From: Cellvibrionaceae bacterium AOL6
GTDB lineage: Bacteria > Pseudomonadota > Gammaproteobacteria > Pseudomonadales > Cellvibrionaceae
DNA length: 64,000 nt
Direction of reading: 5' to 3'
Assembly: GCA_003265435.1 (NCBI GenBank)
Contig: NOXC01000005.1
Coordinates: 124,001 to 188,000, forward strand
The notes below the pieces were generated by a model. The model was not told the origin of the DNA. It made no database searches and worked only from the letters and a program-made list of their open reading frames with translations. This document shows, piece by piece, positions 29,049 to 39,579 of the stretch; the first letter of the stretch is position 1; the number at the start of each line of letters is the position of its first letter. A program made the translations under genes and the position numbers.

Positions 29049-32000
29049 ATGTTTCTGAGACGAACTCTAGCCATCGCGATCACTTTAGCTGTGAGCGCCT
29101 GCGGCGGTACGGGTAGTGACCAAGACACGCAACTTATGCCCGGAGTAGGCGCAAGCCCTACGCCCAGCCCAGTATCCACACCCAGTCCTGCGCCTGTTCA
29201 AACGCCTGCACCTGTGGCACCGACGCCGTCACCCAGCCTCAGCCCTGAGCCCATTGTCACACCAGCGCCCGTTGTGACGCCCACACCGGTGCCTTCAGCC
29301 ACACCTACGCCGATAGTTACGCCGTCACCTGAACCAGCACCGTCCCCAGGCATGGCAGTGAATCTCGCATTACATAAAGCGGCCTCCCAATCGTCTATTT
29401 CACATGAGGGACTCGCCGAACTCGCAGTCGATGGGAATACCGACGGGCGCTGGGCCGGATTGTCGATCACCCATACCGCCGTTGAACCACAACCTTGGTG
29501 GCAGGTGGATCTTGGCGAGAGCAAATACATTTCACATATCAATATTCACAACCGAACAGACAGTTGTTGCTCACAACGCCTCGCAGATTTTTATGTACTT
29601 GTTTCAGAAACCCCATTTATTTCGGCAGATCTCGATGAGAGCCTCGGGCAAATGGGGGTCTACAGCTTTTATTTTGGCCCGCAAGTAGAAGGCGAGGCCG
29701 TATTCGATATCGAGCTTGATGCGCGCTTCGTCCGGATTCAACTTGTTGGTAGCGAACACCCACTCAGCCTCGCAGAAGTTGAAGTAATGTCCGATGGCAC
29801 AATCCCGCAAACACCTGCACCGGTCCCAACACCGGAGCCTGTGCCTTCGCCGCCTATCGCGACACCTACACCGGCCCCGACACCCGTACCGACACCTATA
29901 CCCACTCCGCCAACGAGCCCAAGCCCCGAGCCCGTCGTCATACCAACACCGGAACCCACGCAGGAGCCAACGCCCGAACCCACTCCTGTGCCCACACCTA
30001 TGCCAACAGCCAGTCCAGATCTGGCAGCGCTATATGCGCTTGGTGCTGAAATCTATGACGCTACGTGCGCGTCCTGCCATGGTGCATTGAAAACATCTTC
30101 GAAACGCTATCGTGATGCCAACCAAATTTCGAACGCCATCGATATCGTTTCGTTGATGAGTTCAATTCAATTGGACGATCGTGAACTCGAGGCACTCGTA
30201 TACGCATTAAATAACGACGACCCGAATGGCGGCGAATTTTTAGCCTGCGAGACACCAGCCGCGACGGCTGCACCCATTCGGCGTATCACGGAAACTGAAT
30301 ACGACAATGCCGTGCAGAGCTTGCTCGGGGTCTCGACCGACGATGTGGTGAACCTGGTTGCCGACTCGGAAAGTGGCCCCATCCCCACGAACAGGGGGAC
30401 GCCCGCCTCGAAATCCGCAGTGATGAACTACATGGAGAGCGCCGAACATATTGCACAATTGGCCACGAACCAACTGCACCATCGGCACAATTGGGTGTTG
30501 GAGGCGTCCGAAAATAGGCTGGATCTCGAGTATGCCATTGATGGTGATCCTTCTACCCGCTGGTCCACGGGAACCGATCAGGCGCCTGGGCAATCCCTAA
30601 GTATCGATTTAGGCTCGATACAACGCTTTGATCATATTGTGATGGACAACAGTGCGAGTCGAAACGACTTTGCTATTGAATATGAGGTCTTTGTCTCGAA
30701 CGACGGTAACCGTTGGGGCAACGCCATACAGTCAGGTAGCGGCACAACATCCCGCACCGTTATTTCGTTCAGCGAAGTCGAAGCTCGGCATATTCGCATA
30801 GTGCAACTGGGTAGCTCCGATACCTACTGGTGGTCCATCCACGAACTGAACGTGGGATTGGAGGGCGACAACTTTGCGGCCTCCGGAGCACGGTGCGAAA
30901 CCTTTGAGTGCGCAGAGACTTTCGTCGCATCGTTCACAAGGCTGGCTTTTAGGGGCGGACATACTCAAGCGGATATCGATGCGTTGATGACCGTGCTGCA
31001 CAGTGGCGAAGATGTCACAGACGGCATTCAATTGGTGATCGAACGTGTATTGCAATCCCCTAAATTCCTTTACCAAGTCGAACGTGCCGCTCCCGGAAAT
31101 GACGACATTGCACGACTCTCCGGTCTAAGCATTGCAGAAAAACTGGCCTCCTTCTTGTGGAACAGCATACCGGATGAAGCACTCCTCGACGCGGCCGAAT
31201 CCGGTACCCTCGATACCGAGGAAGGTGTGCAAGCCCAAGTCGAACGAATGTTAAACGACCCGAAAGCAACAGAGTCGTTTGCCGATTTCATTGAGCAGTG
31301 GTTTGAGACACACATGATTACAGCGGCTCAAAAAGACACCGATGCGTATCCCGAGTTTGATGATGCGCTTGCAGCAGCGATGCGTGCGGAAACCCGAGCT
31401 TTTGTGAAATGGATGCGAGAGAACGACCAATTTACTTACGCAGAACTGTTGAGCTCATCGAAAGCCTTTCCCAGTCAGGCACTCGCAGACTTTTACAAGG
31501 TCTCTCCGGTCACGCCAGGCACACCCGTGGAGTTAGAGGAACGTGTTGGTATTTTAACGCACCCAAGTTTAACCGCATCGCACTCCAAACTTGATGACTC
31601 TTCGGTGGTCGGGCGCGGTGACTTTATTCTCAAGACACTTCTGTGTATCGATCTGCCTGATCCACCTGAAGATGTGGAACAATTACTTTCAGGCATTGAT
31701 CCGAATCTTCCCACACGGGATCGACTGGCGCTTCATACTGAGGACCCCTCTTGTGCGTCGTGCCATAACTTGATCGACCCTCTGGGTTTTGCACTAGAGA
31801 GCTTCGATGCGATTGGCGCCTTTAGGTTAGAGGATAATTTGGGCTTTCCGGTTGAAACCCATGGCACCTTACGTGGTACCGACCAAGACGGCGATTTTGA
31901 TGATGTGCACGGCCTCGTCTCTAGGCTGGTGTCTTCGGAAACCGCTCGCAGCTGTGCAGTTGAGCAATGGATGCGCTTTGCTCAGCGACGCTTGCTCACT

Positions 32001-32135
32001 GCGGAAGATACTTGCTCAGTGGACACCGTATCGCACGCCTTTGCACAATCCGGCTACGATTTTAACGCGCTGGTTCGTGCCATTGTGACCTCCGAAGCCT
32101 TCCTTTACCGAGATTCAACAGGAGACGAACAATGA
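29049..32135 (+). CDS. DUF1592-family lipoprotein with two discoidin domains and CxxCH motifs
   Basis: This is a large exported lipoprotein of 1028 residues. The signal ends in the lipobox LAVSAC with Cys18. A Pro/Thr-rich linker (about 36-100) leads to an F5/8 type C (discoidin-like) domain (about 104-249), then a second Pro-rich linker (about 253-325) and a CASCH haem-type motif near 342. A DUF1587-like segment ([18 protein letters not shown]), a second discoidin-like domain, and DUF1595, DUF1592, DUF1588 (second CASCH, in [20 protein letters not shown]) and DUF1585 segments follow. This domain set is best known from Planctomycetes; its function is unproved. The next gene overlaps by four bases. 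Confidence 0.85.
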   Translation: MFLRRTLAIAITLAVSACGGTGSDQDTQLMPGVGASPTPSPVSTPSPAPVQTPAPVAPTPSPSLSPEPIVTPAPVVTPTPVPSATPTPIVTPSPEPAPSPGMAVNLALHKAASQSSISHEGLAELAVDGNTDGRWAGLSITHTAVEPQPWWQVDLGESKYISHINIHNRTDSCCSQRLADFYVLVSETPFISADLDESLGQMGVYSFYFGPQVEGEAVFDIELDARFVRIQLVGSEHPLSLAEVEVMSDGTIPQTPAPVPTPEPVPSPPIATPTPAPTPVPTPIPTPPTSPSPEPVVIPTPEPTQEPTPEPTPVPTPMPTASPDLAALYALGAEIYDATCASCHGALKTSSKRYRDANQISNAIDIVSLMSSIQLDDRELEALVYALNNDDPNGGEFLACETPAATAAPIRRITETEYDNAVQSLLGVSTDDVVNLVADSESGPIPTNRGTPASKSAVMNYMESAEHIAQLATNQLHHRHNWVLEASENRLDLEYAIDGDPSTRWSTGTDQAPGQSLSIDLGSIQRFDHIVMDNSASRNDFAIEYEVFVSNDGNRWGNAIQSGSGTTSRTVISFSEVEARHIRIVQLGSSDTYWWSIHELNVGLEGDNFAASGARCETFECAETFVASFTRLAFRGGHTQADIDALMTVLHSGEDVTDGIQLVIERVLQSPKFLYQVERAAPGNDDIARLSGLSIAEKLASFLWNSIPDEALLDAAESGTLDTEEGVQAQVERMLNDPKATESFADFIEQWFETHMITAAQKDTDAYPEFDDALAAAMRAETRAFVKWMRENDQFTYAELLSSSKAFPSQALADFYKVSPVTPGTPVELEERVGILTHPSLTASHSKLDDSSVVGRGDFILKTLLCIDLPDPPEDVEQLLSGIDPNLPTRDRLALHTEDPSCASCHNLIDPLGFALESFDAIGAFRLEDNLGFPVETHGTLRGTDQDGDFDDVHGLVSRLVSSETARSCAVEQWMRFAQRRLLTAEDTCSVDTVSHAFAQSGYDFNALVRAIVTSEAFLYRDSTGDEQ

Positions 32136-33406
32136 ATAAAGGCCGACGTCACCCCGCAGCTTTAACTCGAAGAGCCTTTCTCAAGCACAGCGGCGCTATG
32201 GCGACATTACTTTCGCCGTTTGTTCCAGTACTCAACCTTGAGGCACAGGAAGCTTCAGTCGCAAAGCGCATCATTTTTTTCAATAGCTTTAACGGCACCA
32301 TCGCGGATGAATTTTTTCCCGACACGACCGGGCGAGACTTTACGCTCAAGCGTATATTGAGCCCCCTGCAGGATTTCCGCGAGAGGATGACCATACTCGG
32401 CAACGTCAATATGGATCCCGCTCCCGGTGGTGCGCACACAGGCCAGGGCATGTTGCTGACGAATACCATACCCAATGCTTCTCGCCAGGGAATGGGCATC
32501 AGTGTCGACCAGTACATTGCCTCGCAAATCGGCGGCCAAACGCCCTTCAGCTCAGTGTATTTAGGGAATGTTGTTCAGGGTGGCAGCGGTGGCATTTACT
32601 GGCGTGGTGCCGCGGACGAAATCGATGTGGAGGACAATGCGTATCGATCGTTCGATCGTCTCTTCGGCAGTTTGGGAGGCGACCAATTGGCTGCGGCACG
32701 CCAAGTAGACCGACGCCGCAGTGTGATCGACGGCGTACTCGCAGACCTCAATTCCTTTCGTAGCACGCTACCCGCGGATGATAAAGCCTTGGTTGATTTG
32801 CACCTTGACTCGTTGCGCACCATAGAACAAGAGCTCTCCTCAGAGATCGCCTGCACCGCCCCGATGATTGATGGCAGCGTCGACACGAGTCAGATCGCCA
32901 ACATGCCACAAACGTCGGTCATCAATAACAAAATAGCCGTTGCCGCACTGCGATGTGGGCTCACGCGAGTGATCGGCATGCCCTTTCTTCGCCCTGTGCG
33001 CAATCACGCACTGACCTTTCTCGGCCAGACTGACGGGCTGCATGATATCTCGCACGACGGCGTGCCCGACTCTACCGAGAAATACACCGTTATCCAACAC
33101 TGGTATGGGCAACAACTGGCAGACCTATGTCAGCGACTGGCCGCCGTTCCGGAGGGTGCGGGAAGCATGCTCGACAACACCCTAATCGTATGGTCTAACC
33201 CCTTGCGAAGCAGCCATACCAAAACTAATCTGCCCATATTGATGATTGGTGGCAGCTGGTATTTTGATACGGGACAGTACCGGCGCTATACCAGCGAGCC
33301 TCATGGAAAATGGCTGGTCAGTTTGTGCCATGCAATGGGTGTGAATGTGTCCACCTTCGGCGAGACGGATACCAGCCAGGGACCACTTTCAGGCATTACA
33401 GTCTAA
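32132..33406 (+). CDS. DUF1552-family protein with Tat-type signal
   Basis: This 424-residue protein belongs to the DUF1552 family, which is almost always encoded beside DUF1592 proteins. The N-terminus has a Tat-like signal, [19 protein letters not shown], with a twin-Arg followed by Ala-Phe-Leu. Family segments are [25 protein letters not shown] and [13 protein letters not shown]. The fold is likely related to alkaline-phosphatase/sulfatase-type DUF1501 proteins, but I see no proven catalytic residues. It starts inside the stop codon of the preceding gene, so the two products are made together. Confidence 0.88.
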   Translation: MNKGRRHPAALTRRAFLKHSGAMATLLSPFVPVLNLEAQEASVAKRIIFFNSFNGTIADEFFPDTTGRDFTLKRILSPLQDFRERMTILGNVNMDPAPGGAHTGQGMLLTNTIPNASRQGMGISVDQYIASQIGGQTPFSSVYLGNVVQGGSGGIYWRGAADEIDVEDNAYRSFDRLFGSLGGDQLAAARQVDRRRSVIDGVLADLNSFRSTLPADDKALVDLHLDSLRTIEQELSSEIACTAPMIDGSVDTSQIANMPQTSVINNKIAVAALRCGLTRVIGMPFLRPVRNHALTFLGQTDGLHDISHDGVPDSTEKYTVIQHWYGQQLADLCQRLAAVPEGAGSMLDNTLIVWSNPLRSSHTKTNLPILMIGGSWYFDTGQYRRYTSEPHGKWLVSLCHAMGVNVSTFGETDTSQGPLSGITV

Positions 33407-33574
33407 CCTGATCACAATACTGTGCTTGAGATGGCAAGGAAGCCTCACTCTTCATTTTGCCCCCATCACGCGGAGGCTCGTTGGTGGTCGATACCATCAA
33501 GCGGATAAGGTATATTTGTAGCTTAGCCATTCCGTTTAAAAAACGACTATAGTCCAAGAGCCACCGAGCGCAGA

Positions 33575-33913
33575 ATGAATACCTTAACCTGGGACGAATT
33601 CCAAAACGTCGACATTCGAGTCGGTACTATCGTAGACGTCGCAGAATTTCCCGAAGCGAGAAGACCCGCCTATAAATTAAAAGTGGATCTGGGCCCGGAA
33701 TTGGGCGTACGTAAATCGAGCGCTCAAATCACCGACCTGTACACCCCGGATACCCTGCTAGGAAAACGCGTGCTTGCGGTGGTGAACTTCCCACCCAAGC
33801 AAATTGGCCCCTTTGTGTCGGAATGCCTCGTGACCGGATTCTATCGCGAAGACGGGGCAGTCGTATTATCAACCGTAGATCAAGACATTGAAAACGGCGC
33901 GCGGCTAGCTTAA
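33575..33913 (+). CDS. csaA: CsaA-type tRNA-binding-domain protein
   Basis: The 112-residue protein is a stand-alone EMAP II/Trbp111-like OB fold that binds tRNA as a dimer; in Bacillus CsaA is also described as having secretion-chaperone activity. It shows FQNVDIRVGTIVDVAEFPEA, KLKVDLGPELGVRKSSAQIT, LLGKRVLAVVNFPPKQIGPF and SECLVTGF, all diagnostic. It is a single gene between accessory blocks, with no ribosome-binding site stronger than GAGCG. Confidence 0.93.
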   Translation: MNTLTWDEFQNVDIRVGTIVDVAEFPEARRPAYKLKVDLGPELGVRKSSAQITDLYTPDTLLGKRVLAVVNFPPKQIGPFVSECLVTGFYREDGAVVLSTVDQDIENGARLA

Positions 33914-33958
33914 ACACTTTTAGTACTCGAAAAACTGACGGAATGCTCGTGCTACTGT

Positions 33959-34903
33959 TCAGTGGCTCAACTTCACGACGGCCTTGTGTTTTTGTTCCCT
34001 TGAAAATTGCAGTGCCGCGTTCAAGTCTTGAAAATCGAATACTCGAGGCGCATCAAGCTTCATGCTTCCCGTGGCCACCTTCGTCATAAACCGCTCCCCG
34101 TCTTTCATAAGCCGAGCCCATTGCTCCTCATCGCCATATTCGTGCAAGGCACCTAAAGCGATTTCATGATAGGAAATTGTTCGCGTGAACGGCGCGTCAA
34201 CGGGTTGCTCTATCCGACCCAGAATACTCGTCACGTGCCCGTTTGCCTGCAGTAAAGGCACCAAGGATTTTGCAGCTTCGGGACCATTCGCGTCGAAGAG
34301 CGCGAAGTAGCTGCCCTCGACAGGCGGCGCCCGGAACACTTGCTTAACGCCCAAATCCTGCGCCTGTTGTTCAGCGACACTGCCGGAGAGTGCATGCACC
34401 TCAAAACCCGCTCCACTGAGCAGCTGCACCAGCATTTTATTCACCGCTCCCATGCCCGTCACCAGCACCTTAGCGCCCTGCACCTGAGGGATTTTACTGA
34501 ATGCCTGCCAGGCGGTTAGCATCGGGCAAGGCAGTGCCGCCGCCGTTTTTGCCCCAAGCGATGGTGGGACACGCATCACGCGCGCGGCGTACACCAGGCA
34601 ATGCTCCGCGAAGCTGCCGTTCTCACTCAAGCGATGATGATACGCCACAGTTTCACCAAGCAGCGCCTCGTCCTGTTCACTGCCCACACGTATGACGATG
34701 CCTACGCCATCCACGCCCGGCACGTGTCCAAGTGGCCACTTTCGTGGATCATGCTCGATAAACTTCCAGTCCACGGGGTTGATCCCGATGGCGAGGTTCC
34801 GAACTAATAGCTGCCCATTACCGGGTTCGGGAAGCGACGTTTCGCCGAGCGCTAATGCCTTACCCGCGCCCTGAAACTGCCAAGCCTGATGCGTCTCGAT
34901 CAT
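33959..34903 (-). CDS. Zinc-independent MDR alcohol dehydrogenase / quinone oxidoreductase
   Basis: This is a medium-chain dehydrogenase/reductase of 314 residues that likely uses NADPH. It has an N-terminal GroES-like domain (GNGQLLVRNLAIGINPVDWK, GVDGVGIVIRVG) and a Rossmann domain with VLVTGMGAVNKML. The catalytic-zinc Cys/His set is not evident, so a quinone-reductase-like role is more likely than alcohol oxidation. It begins two bases after the aldo/keto reductase stop codon; an ATG 15 bases earlier (34918) would overlap that gene. The two reductases form one transcript. Confidence 0.85.
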   Translation of the reverse strand: MIETHQAWQFQGAGKALALGETSLPEPGNGQLLVRNLAIGINPVDWKFIEHDPRKWPLGHVPGVDGVGIVIRVGSEQDEALLGETVAYHHRLSENGSFAEHCLVYAARVMRVPPSLGAKTAAALPCPMLTAWQAFSKIPQVQGAKVLVTGMGAVNKMLVQLLSGAGFEVHALSGSVAEQQAQDLGVKQVFRAPPVEGSYFALFDANGPEAAKSLVPLLQANGHVTSILGRIEQPVDAPFTRTISYHEIALGALHEYGDEEQWARLMKDGERFMTKVATGSMKLDAPRVFDFQDLNAALQFSREQKHKAVVKLSH

Positions 34904-34905
34904 CG

Positions 34906-35718
34906 CTATTGATCCCATTCCGGTGCGAAATCCGGCGTCGCTTGCCGGTCACCACAGTTCAAAGAATCGATGCGTTTAATCTCTTCCGCACTCAGTTTCA
35001 GCTCCAAGGCTTTGAGGTTTGCCGCTATATTTTCCCGCTTGGTGGACGATGGAATGGTGACCAAGCCATGAGCCACCTCCCAAGCCACCACAACTTCAGC
35101 CGCGCTGACATTATGCTGCTCTGCGATATCTAAAATCGTTTCATCCTTAAGCACTTTCCCTACTGCAAACGGCATATACCCTGTGACGTGAATCCCGTTC
35201 TCAGCGCAAAATGCGCGCAGGGTTTCATTCGTTAAATAGGGGTGAACCTCAATTTGATTATTGAATAAGCTGCCCTCCGGGAGGAGGCTCAATGCCTCTT
35301 TAAGATGCGCAATCGTGAAGTTGGATACGCCTATCTCTTTCGTTAATCCCTGCTCCTTCGCGGCGAGCAGCGCTGACAGATATTCACTCATGCTTTCGCC
35401 ATTTGCAGGGCTGGGCCAGTGGATTAACAGTAAATCCACATAGTCGAGCTGCAGCTTTTTCAGGCTTTCTTTTACGCTTGGAATAAAGTCGGTTTTGTTG
35501 AGCTTGTCGCGCCACACCTTCGTGGTCACAAACAAGGCGTCCCGCTCCAGGCCACTGTCTTTGATCGCACGCCCCACGACCACCTCGTTTTCATAGATCT
35601 GCGCAGTATCGATATGTCGGTAGCCTTCCTCAAGGGCCATTCGCACGCTTTGATAGCCAACGTCCTCTTTTAACCTGTAGGTACCGATTCCGAGTTTAGG
35701 CATGGTCGATTCAGTCAT
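34906..35718 (-). CDS. Aldo/keto reductase
   Basis: This is a 270-residue NADPH-dependent reductase of the 2,5-diketo-D-gluconate reductase type. It shows GYRHIDTAQIYENE with the catalytic Asp and Tyr, the catalytic Lys in VTTKVWRD, the active His region LDYVDLLLIHWPSP, IGVSNF, and IPSSTKRENI at the cofactor site. ATG at 35718 has a strong site (AAGGAG) seven bases upstream; the frame opens at 35751. It heads a two-gene operon with the MDR enzyme. Confidence 0.93.
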   Translation of the reverse strand: MTESTMPKLGIGTYRLKEDVGYQSVRMALEEGYRHIDTAQIYENEVVVGRAIKDSGLERDALFVTTKVWRDKLNKTDFIPSVKESLKKLQLDYVDLLLIHWPSPANGESMSEYLSALLAAKEQGLTKEIGVSNFTIAHLKEALSLLPEGSLFNNQIEVHPYLTNETLRAFCAENGIHVTGYMPFAVGKVLKDETILDIAEQHNVSAAEVVVAWEVAHGLVTIPSSTKRENIAANLKALELKLSAEEIKRIDSLNCGDRQATPDFAPEWDQ

Positions 35719-35946
35719 GAGTGCTCCTTCATTACGGGTGGGTGGTGACACCTCATCTTTTCAGGTGCCCAAGAGCCCCCTTTCGGGGCTAGGATCTACT
35801 AGAACATTGTGGCGAGTTTCTGTATTTCAAACGCTGCGTCACGCTCAACGAAAATACCCGTCCAGTTTTCGGTTGATGCCAGGTCACGCGACTTGTATTG
35901 TGCCCTCACCATCTGATCCCATACTATGAGGCGAGCAAGCTGCCTG

Positions 35947-37017
35947 ATGAATGCGATGAACGTCACCGACCAAGACAAAGTGAACACCTACTATCAGGCC
36001 CTTCTTGATAGGAACTCACAATTTGTCGGCACCTTTTTCGCTGCAGTCAAAACCACCTCTGTATTCTGTATCCCGACCTGTCGCGCGCGAAAGCCCAAGT
36101 TTGAAAATGTCGAGTTTTATCATGCAATGAAAGATGCGCTGAATGCAGGCTACAGACCCTGTAAAGTGTGCCGCCCAACCGAAAACGCGCATGAGGCCCC
36201 CATCGCTGTAAAGAGCGCGATGGATATGGTGCGCGAGCACCCAAAAGAAAAAATCCGAGACGACCAACTACGCCGGCAGGGTATTAGCCCTGAACGGGTC
36301 CGCCGCTGGTTTAAAAACCACTACGGTATGACGTTCCAAGCCTATCAGCGCATGTACCGTATCAACAGTGCGTTTCAGGAGATAAAAGGTGGCAGCAACA
36401 TTACTGACACGGCGTTCGACTCGGGCTACGCCTCACTAAGCGGATTTAATTATATGTTCAAAAACGTAGTGGGCGCCGCCCCTTCACAATCCTTTCACGG
36501 CTCCGTCATTGTCATGCAGCGCATTACCTCACCGCTCGGCCCTATGTTTATTTGCGCGACAGATGAAGGGGTGTGCCTGCTCGAGTTTGTTGACCGCCGC
36601 ATGCTCGAAACCGAGATTGAAGATCTACAGCGGCGACTCAAGAGTAAGATCATCACTGGCGACAACCCGCACATTCAACAAGCAAAAAAAGAGCTCGCAG
36701 AATATTTTGATGGGGCACGAACTGAGTTTCATGTCACCCTTCATACCCCGGGAAGTGATTTTCAACGCTCCGTGTGGCAAGCCCTTCAGGGCATCCCCTT
36801 TGGCAGTACACGAAGCTATCAGCAGCAGGCCGAAGCGCTTGGCAAACCGAGTGCCGTGAGAGCGGTGGCATCCGCGAATGGCTGTAATCGCGTGGCGATC
36901 ATCATTCCCTGTCACAGAGTGATTGGCAAAGATGGGAAACTCACAGGCTACGGCGGCGGACTTGAAAGAAAGCGCTGGCTTCTAGATCATGAGCAGACAC
37001 ACAGGCGTGATTCATAA
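35947..37017 (+). CDS. ada: Ada-type methyltransferase and transcriptional activator
   Basis: This protein repairs alkylated DNA and activates the adaptive response. The N-terminal Ada domain has the four zinc Cys in FCIPTCRARKP and YRPCKVCRP; the first is the methylphosphotriester acceptor. An AraC-type helix-turn-helix follows (SPERVRRWFKNHYGMTFQAY, AFDSGYASLSGFNYMFK). The C-terminal O6-methylguanine methyltransferase domain has the acceptor Cys in IIPCHRVIGKDG and the GYGGGLERKRWLL end. Length from 35947 is 356 residues; starts at 35926 and 35956 are also possible and no ribosome-binding site decides. Confidence 0.93.
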   Translation: MNAMNVTDQDKVNTYYQALLDRNSQFVGTFFAAVKTTSVFCIPTCRARKPKFENVEFYHAMKDALNAGYRPCKVCRPTENAHEAPIAVKSAMDMVREHPKEKIRDDQLRRQGISPERVRRWFKNHYGMTFQAYQRMYRINSAFQEIKGGSNITDTAFDSGYASLSGFNYMFKNVVGAAPSQSFHGSVIVMQRITSPLGPMFICATDEGVCLLEFVDRRMLETEIEDLQRRLKSKIITGDNPHIQQAKKELAEYFDGARTEFHVTLHTPGSDFQRSVWQALQGIPFGSTRSYQQQAEALGKPSAVRAVASANGCNRVAIIIPCHRVIGKDGKLTGYGGGLERKRWLLDHEQTHRRDS

Positions 37018-37059
37018 CACGCTCCTATAGCGGAACCCAATGCGCCGGGGGACTAGGAC

Positions 37060-38373
37060 ATGGCCCATCAGCACACTCACTCGCAGCTTCGACGCCAAAG
37101 CCCCGTCCGTTTTTATCTTGCTCGACTGCGAGAGCGCCTTTGGCTCAAACCCTTTTTAAGCTGTCTTTTCTCAGTGTTCGCCGTGTTTATCGCCTGCCTG
37201 GCAGACGGCTTTGAAATCGCAAAGGCACTGCCCGATATCAGCCCAGAGTCGCTTGAATCTATCTTATCCATCATGTCAGCCAGCATGCTCGTGATCGCCA
37301 TGTTTGCGGTAGGGGCGATGATCTCGGCCTATGCCTCCGCGAGCAATACGGCCACGCCGCGCGCGCTGCCTCTCGTGGTGTCTGACGACGTTTCGCAGAA
37401 TGCGCTTTCCACATTCATTGGCGCATTCATTTTTAGTATTGTCGGCCTGGTTGCACACCTGAACGGCCTTTATGCCAACGCGGGTCGGTTTGTGCTTTTC
37501 GTGATCACCTTATGCGTGTTCGCTATTGTCGTGCTGTCATTCGTTCGCTGGGTAGACCGTATCGCGCGATTGGGCCGCCTCGGGCACACGGTGGATAAGG
37601 TCGAAACCGCGGCGCATGGCGCACTGCAGTCCTGGGCCAGGCTCCCCCGGATGGGAGCCTCACCACAGAGCGGGCCTCATACCGGACAAGCCCTGAAAAC
37701 AGATTCCGTCGGCTATGTGCAAAATATCGATGTCGCGAAACTGCAGCAGCTTGCGGAACGCTTGGACGCCACATTCGATGTCCTTGCGCCCCCTGGTGAA
37801 TTTATCACTCCCGACCGAGAGCTTGTCCGCGTCACTCGCGTGAGCGGTTCACACGAAACCATCGATTGTGCTGACGAGGTCATTAGTGCCTTTGTTATCG
37901 GAGAGGATCGCACTTTCGTATCGGACCCTCGATTTGGACTGGTGGTGATGTCTGAAGTCGCCAGCCGGGCGCTCTCCCCGGGCATCAATGACCCAGGCTC
38001 AGCCATTGACATCATCAACTCACTCACACGACTTCTCATCAAATGGGCTCGTGCACGTCAGGCGAGTGATATCGATCATGTGGAATTTGATCGCGTAACG
38101 ATGGCCGACTTAAACGCCACCGACCTTTTTATTGACGCCTTTAAACCCTTAGCGCGCGATGGTGCGGCTTATATCGAAGTGGGGCTCGGCCTGCAAACTT
38201 CCTTATACGCTCTGGCTCAAACGGGCGAAGCCGACATAAACCAAGCTGCACATACACTATCCGACATTGCTTTGCGCTACGCTGAGGCGTCATTGACCTT
38301 GGAAGAGGATTTGCATAATGTGCGAACACTCGCCCAAGCCATTTCTCGTATCAATGATGAGCGCGATGGATAA
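37060..38373 (+). CDS. DUF2254 membrane protein
   Basis: This 437-residue inner-membrane protein has four predicted helices in the first 170 residues (about 32-48, 68-92, 110-130, 140-165), followed by a large soluble C-terminal part. The segments SASMLVIAMFAVGAMISAYA and SRALSPGINDPGSAIDII are typical of DUF2254, whose function is unknown. The start has AGGAC just upstream. It follows ada by 42 bases and may be in the same transcript, though a functional link is not evident. Confidence 0.85.
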   Translation: MAHQHTHSQLRRQSPVRFYLARLRERLWLKPFLSCLFSVFAVFIACLADGFEIAKALPDISPESLESILSIMSASMLVIAMFAVGAMISAYASASNTATPRALPLVVSDDVSQNALSTFIGAFIFSIVGLVAHLNGLYANAGRFVLFVITLCVFAIVVLSFVRWVDRIARLGRLGHTVDKVETAAHGALQSWARLPRMGASPQSGPHTGQALKTDSVGYVQNIDVAKLQQLAERLDATFDVLAPPGEFITPDRELVRVTRVSGSHETIDCADEVISAFVIGEDRTFVSDPRFGLVVMSEVASRALSPGINDPGSAIDIINSLTRLLIKWARARQASDIDHVEFDRVTMADLNATDLFIDAFKPLARDGAAYIEVGLGLQTSLYALAQTGEADINQAAHTLSDIALRYAEASLTLEEDLHNVRTLAQAISRINDERDG

Positions 38374-38415
38374 GGCCAAGCGCCTAGCTTGGCCAAAGTG
38401 AAATAGAGAAGCACC

Positions 38416-38913
38416 ATGCAAATTAGAAGTTGTACAGAACACGACATCGACCCAATCTGCGCCATTTACAACCACTATATCGCCACCACCGTCATCTCTT
38501 TTGAAAAGGAGGCTGTGACGGTAGAACAGATGCGCACGCGCTTTCGCACCTACACACAAATGCACCCCTGGCTCATAGGCGAAGTGGACGGCGAAATCGT
38601 TGGCTACGCCTATGCCACCAAATGGCGTGAACGAGTCGCCTATGCGCATACCAGCGAAGCGACGATATATTTAAAGCCAGACGCGACCGGCAAAGGCTAC
38701 GGCAAGCCACTTTACCGTGCGCTGCTGCAACAACTGGAAGCGCAGAACAATCACGTCGTGTTGGGCTGCATCGCGCTGCCGAATGAAGCAAGCGTGCGTC
38801 TGCATGAAGCACTTGGCTTTAAACAGGTGGCACACTTCAAGGAGGTGGGGCGCAAGTTTGATCGCTGGCTGGATGTGGGCTACTGGGAGTTAATTCAGTT
38901 TCGTGAAGACTAA
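38416..38913 (+). CDS. GNAT acetyltransferase, phosphinothricin-acetyltransferase-like
   Basis: The 165-residue GNAT enzyme transfers acetyl from acetyl-CoA to an amine. It begins MQIRSCTEHDIDPICAIYNHYI, has VGYAYATKWRERVAYAHTSE, the acetyl-CoA loop LKPDATGKGYGKPLY and LHEALGFKQVAHFKEVGRKF, a pattern shared by the PAT/YncA group. The natural substrate cannot be told from sequence. Confidence 0.88.
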   Translation: MQIRSCTEHDIDPICAIYNHYIATTVISFEKEAVTVEQMRTRFRTYTQMHPWLIGEVDGEIVGYAYATKWRERVAYAHTSEATIYLKPDATGKGYGKPLYRALLQQLEAQNNHVVLGCIALPNEASVRLHEALGFKQVAHFKEVGRKFDRWLDVGYWELIQFRED

Positions 38914-39042
38914 GCCCAATTAAACGCTGGCTTTGCGCTGCTTTCGTACCCGATGGACGCATAGTGTCTACTCGAGAAAGCGGTGTTCCACGAAAAAGCG
39001 TTTAGAGGTTCACACAACAAAATCTTATATTGAGAACCCCCT

Positions 39043-39537
39043 ATGTCAGATAAATCGAATTTGGATGCCATACCTGTAGGTTTTGAATTACTCGCCGACA
39101 ATATCCAAGCCGCAAAGCTCGTTGCGCGCTGGTACTACGATCAGTGGCTGAGTAAGCAACCGAATGTGCGATTGGAAAACGTTGAAAAAAAACTGGCTGG
39201 AGCGATTAACCGGGAAAAGGCACCACTCATTGTACTCGCCTCCCAGTCAGGTGATTACGTCGGCGCAGCCGAGTTCAAACTTCACGAAATGAATATTTTT
39301 CCCCAGTACGAGCATTGGTTGGGCGGCGTGTACGTCGTCCCCTCTGCGCGCGGCGCCGGCATCGCGACCGCGCTGACAAAAAAAGTACTCAGTTATGCGA
39401 AGCGCGCAGGGGTAAAAAAGCTGTATTTGCAAACCGAGGCATTAGATGGTGGCTTGTATCGAGCCTGTGGCTTCGTGCCACTCGAACACGTCCGCTATAA
39501 TGGAAGGGACGTTTTGGTGATGGTCGCGGAGCCTTAG
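39043..39537 (+). CDS. GNAT-family N-acetyltransferase
   Basis: This 164-residue GNAT protein has the acetyl-CoA binding segment LGGVYVVPSARGAGIATALT and the C-terminal LYLQTEALDGGLYRACGFVPLE. The substrate is unknown. It is not closely similar to the GNAT protein just upstream, so the two are unlikely to be a recent duplication. There is no strong ribosome-binding site before the ATG. Confidence 0.85.
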   Translation: MSDKSNLDAIPVGFELLADNIQAAKLVARWYYDQWLSKQPNVRLENVEKKLAGAINREKAPLIVLASQSGDYVGAAEFKLHEMNIFPQYEHWLGGVYVVPSARGAGIATALTKKVLSYAKRAGVKKLYLQTEALDGGLYRACGFVPLEHVRYNGRDVLVMVAEP

Positions 39538-39579
39538 TAGACGCCACGACACATCACGTTCGCGTTCTCGCCAGCCCTA

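Noticed and set aside
29150-29350. Repetitive CCx/ACx sequence that looks like a tandem repeat
   Set aside because: It encodes the Pro/Thr linker of the DUF1592 lipoprotein; the units are irregular and are explained by protein composition. It is not a CRISPR array.
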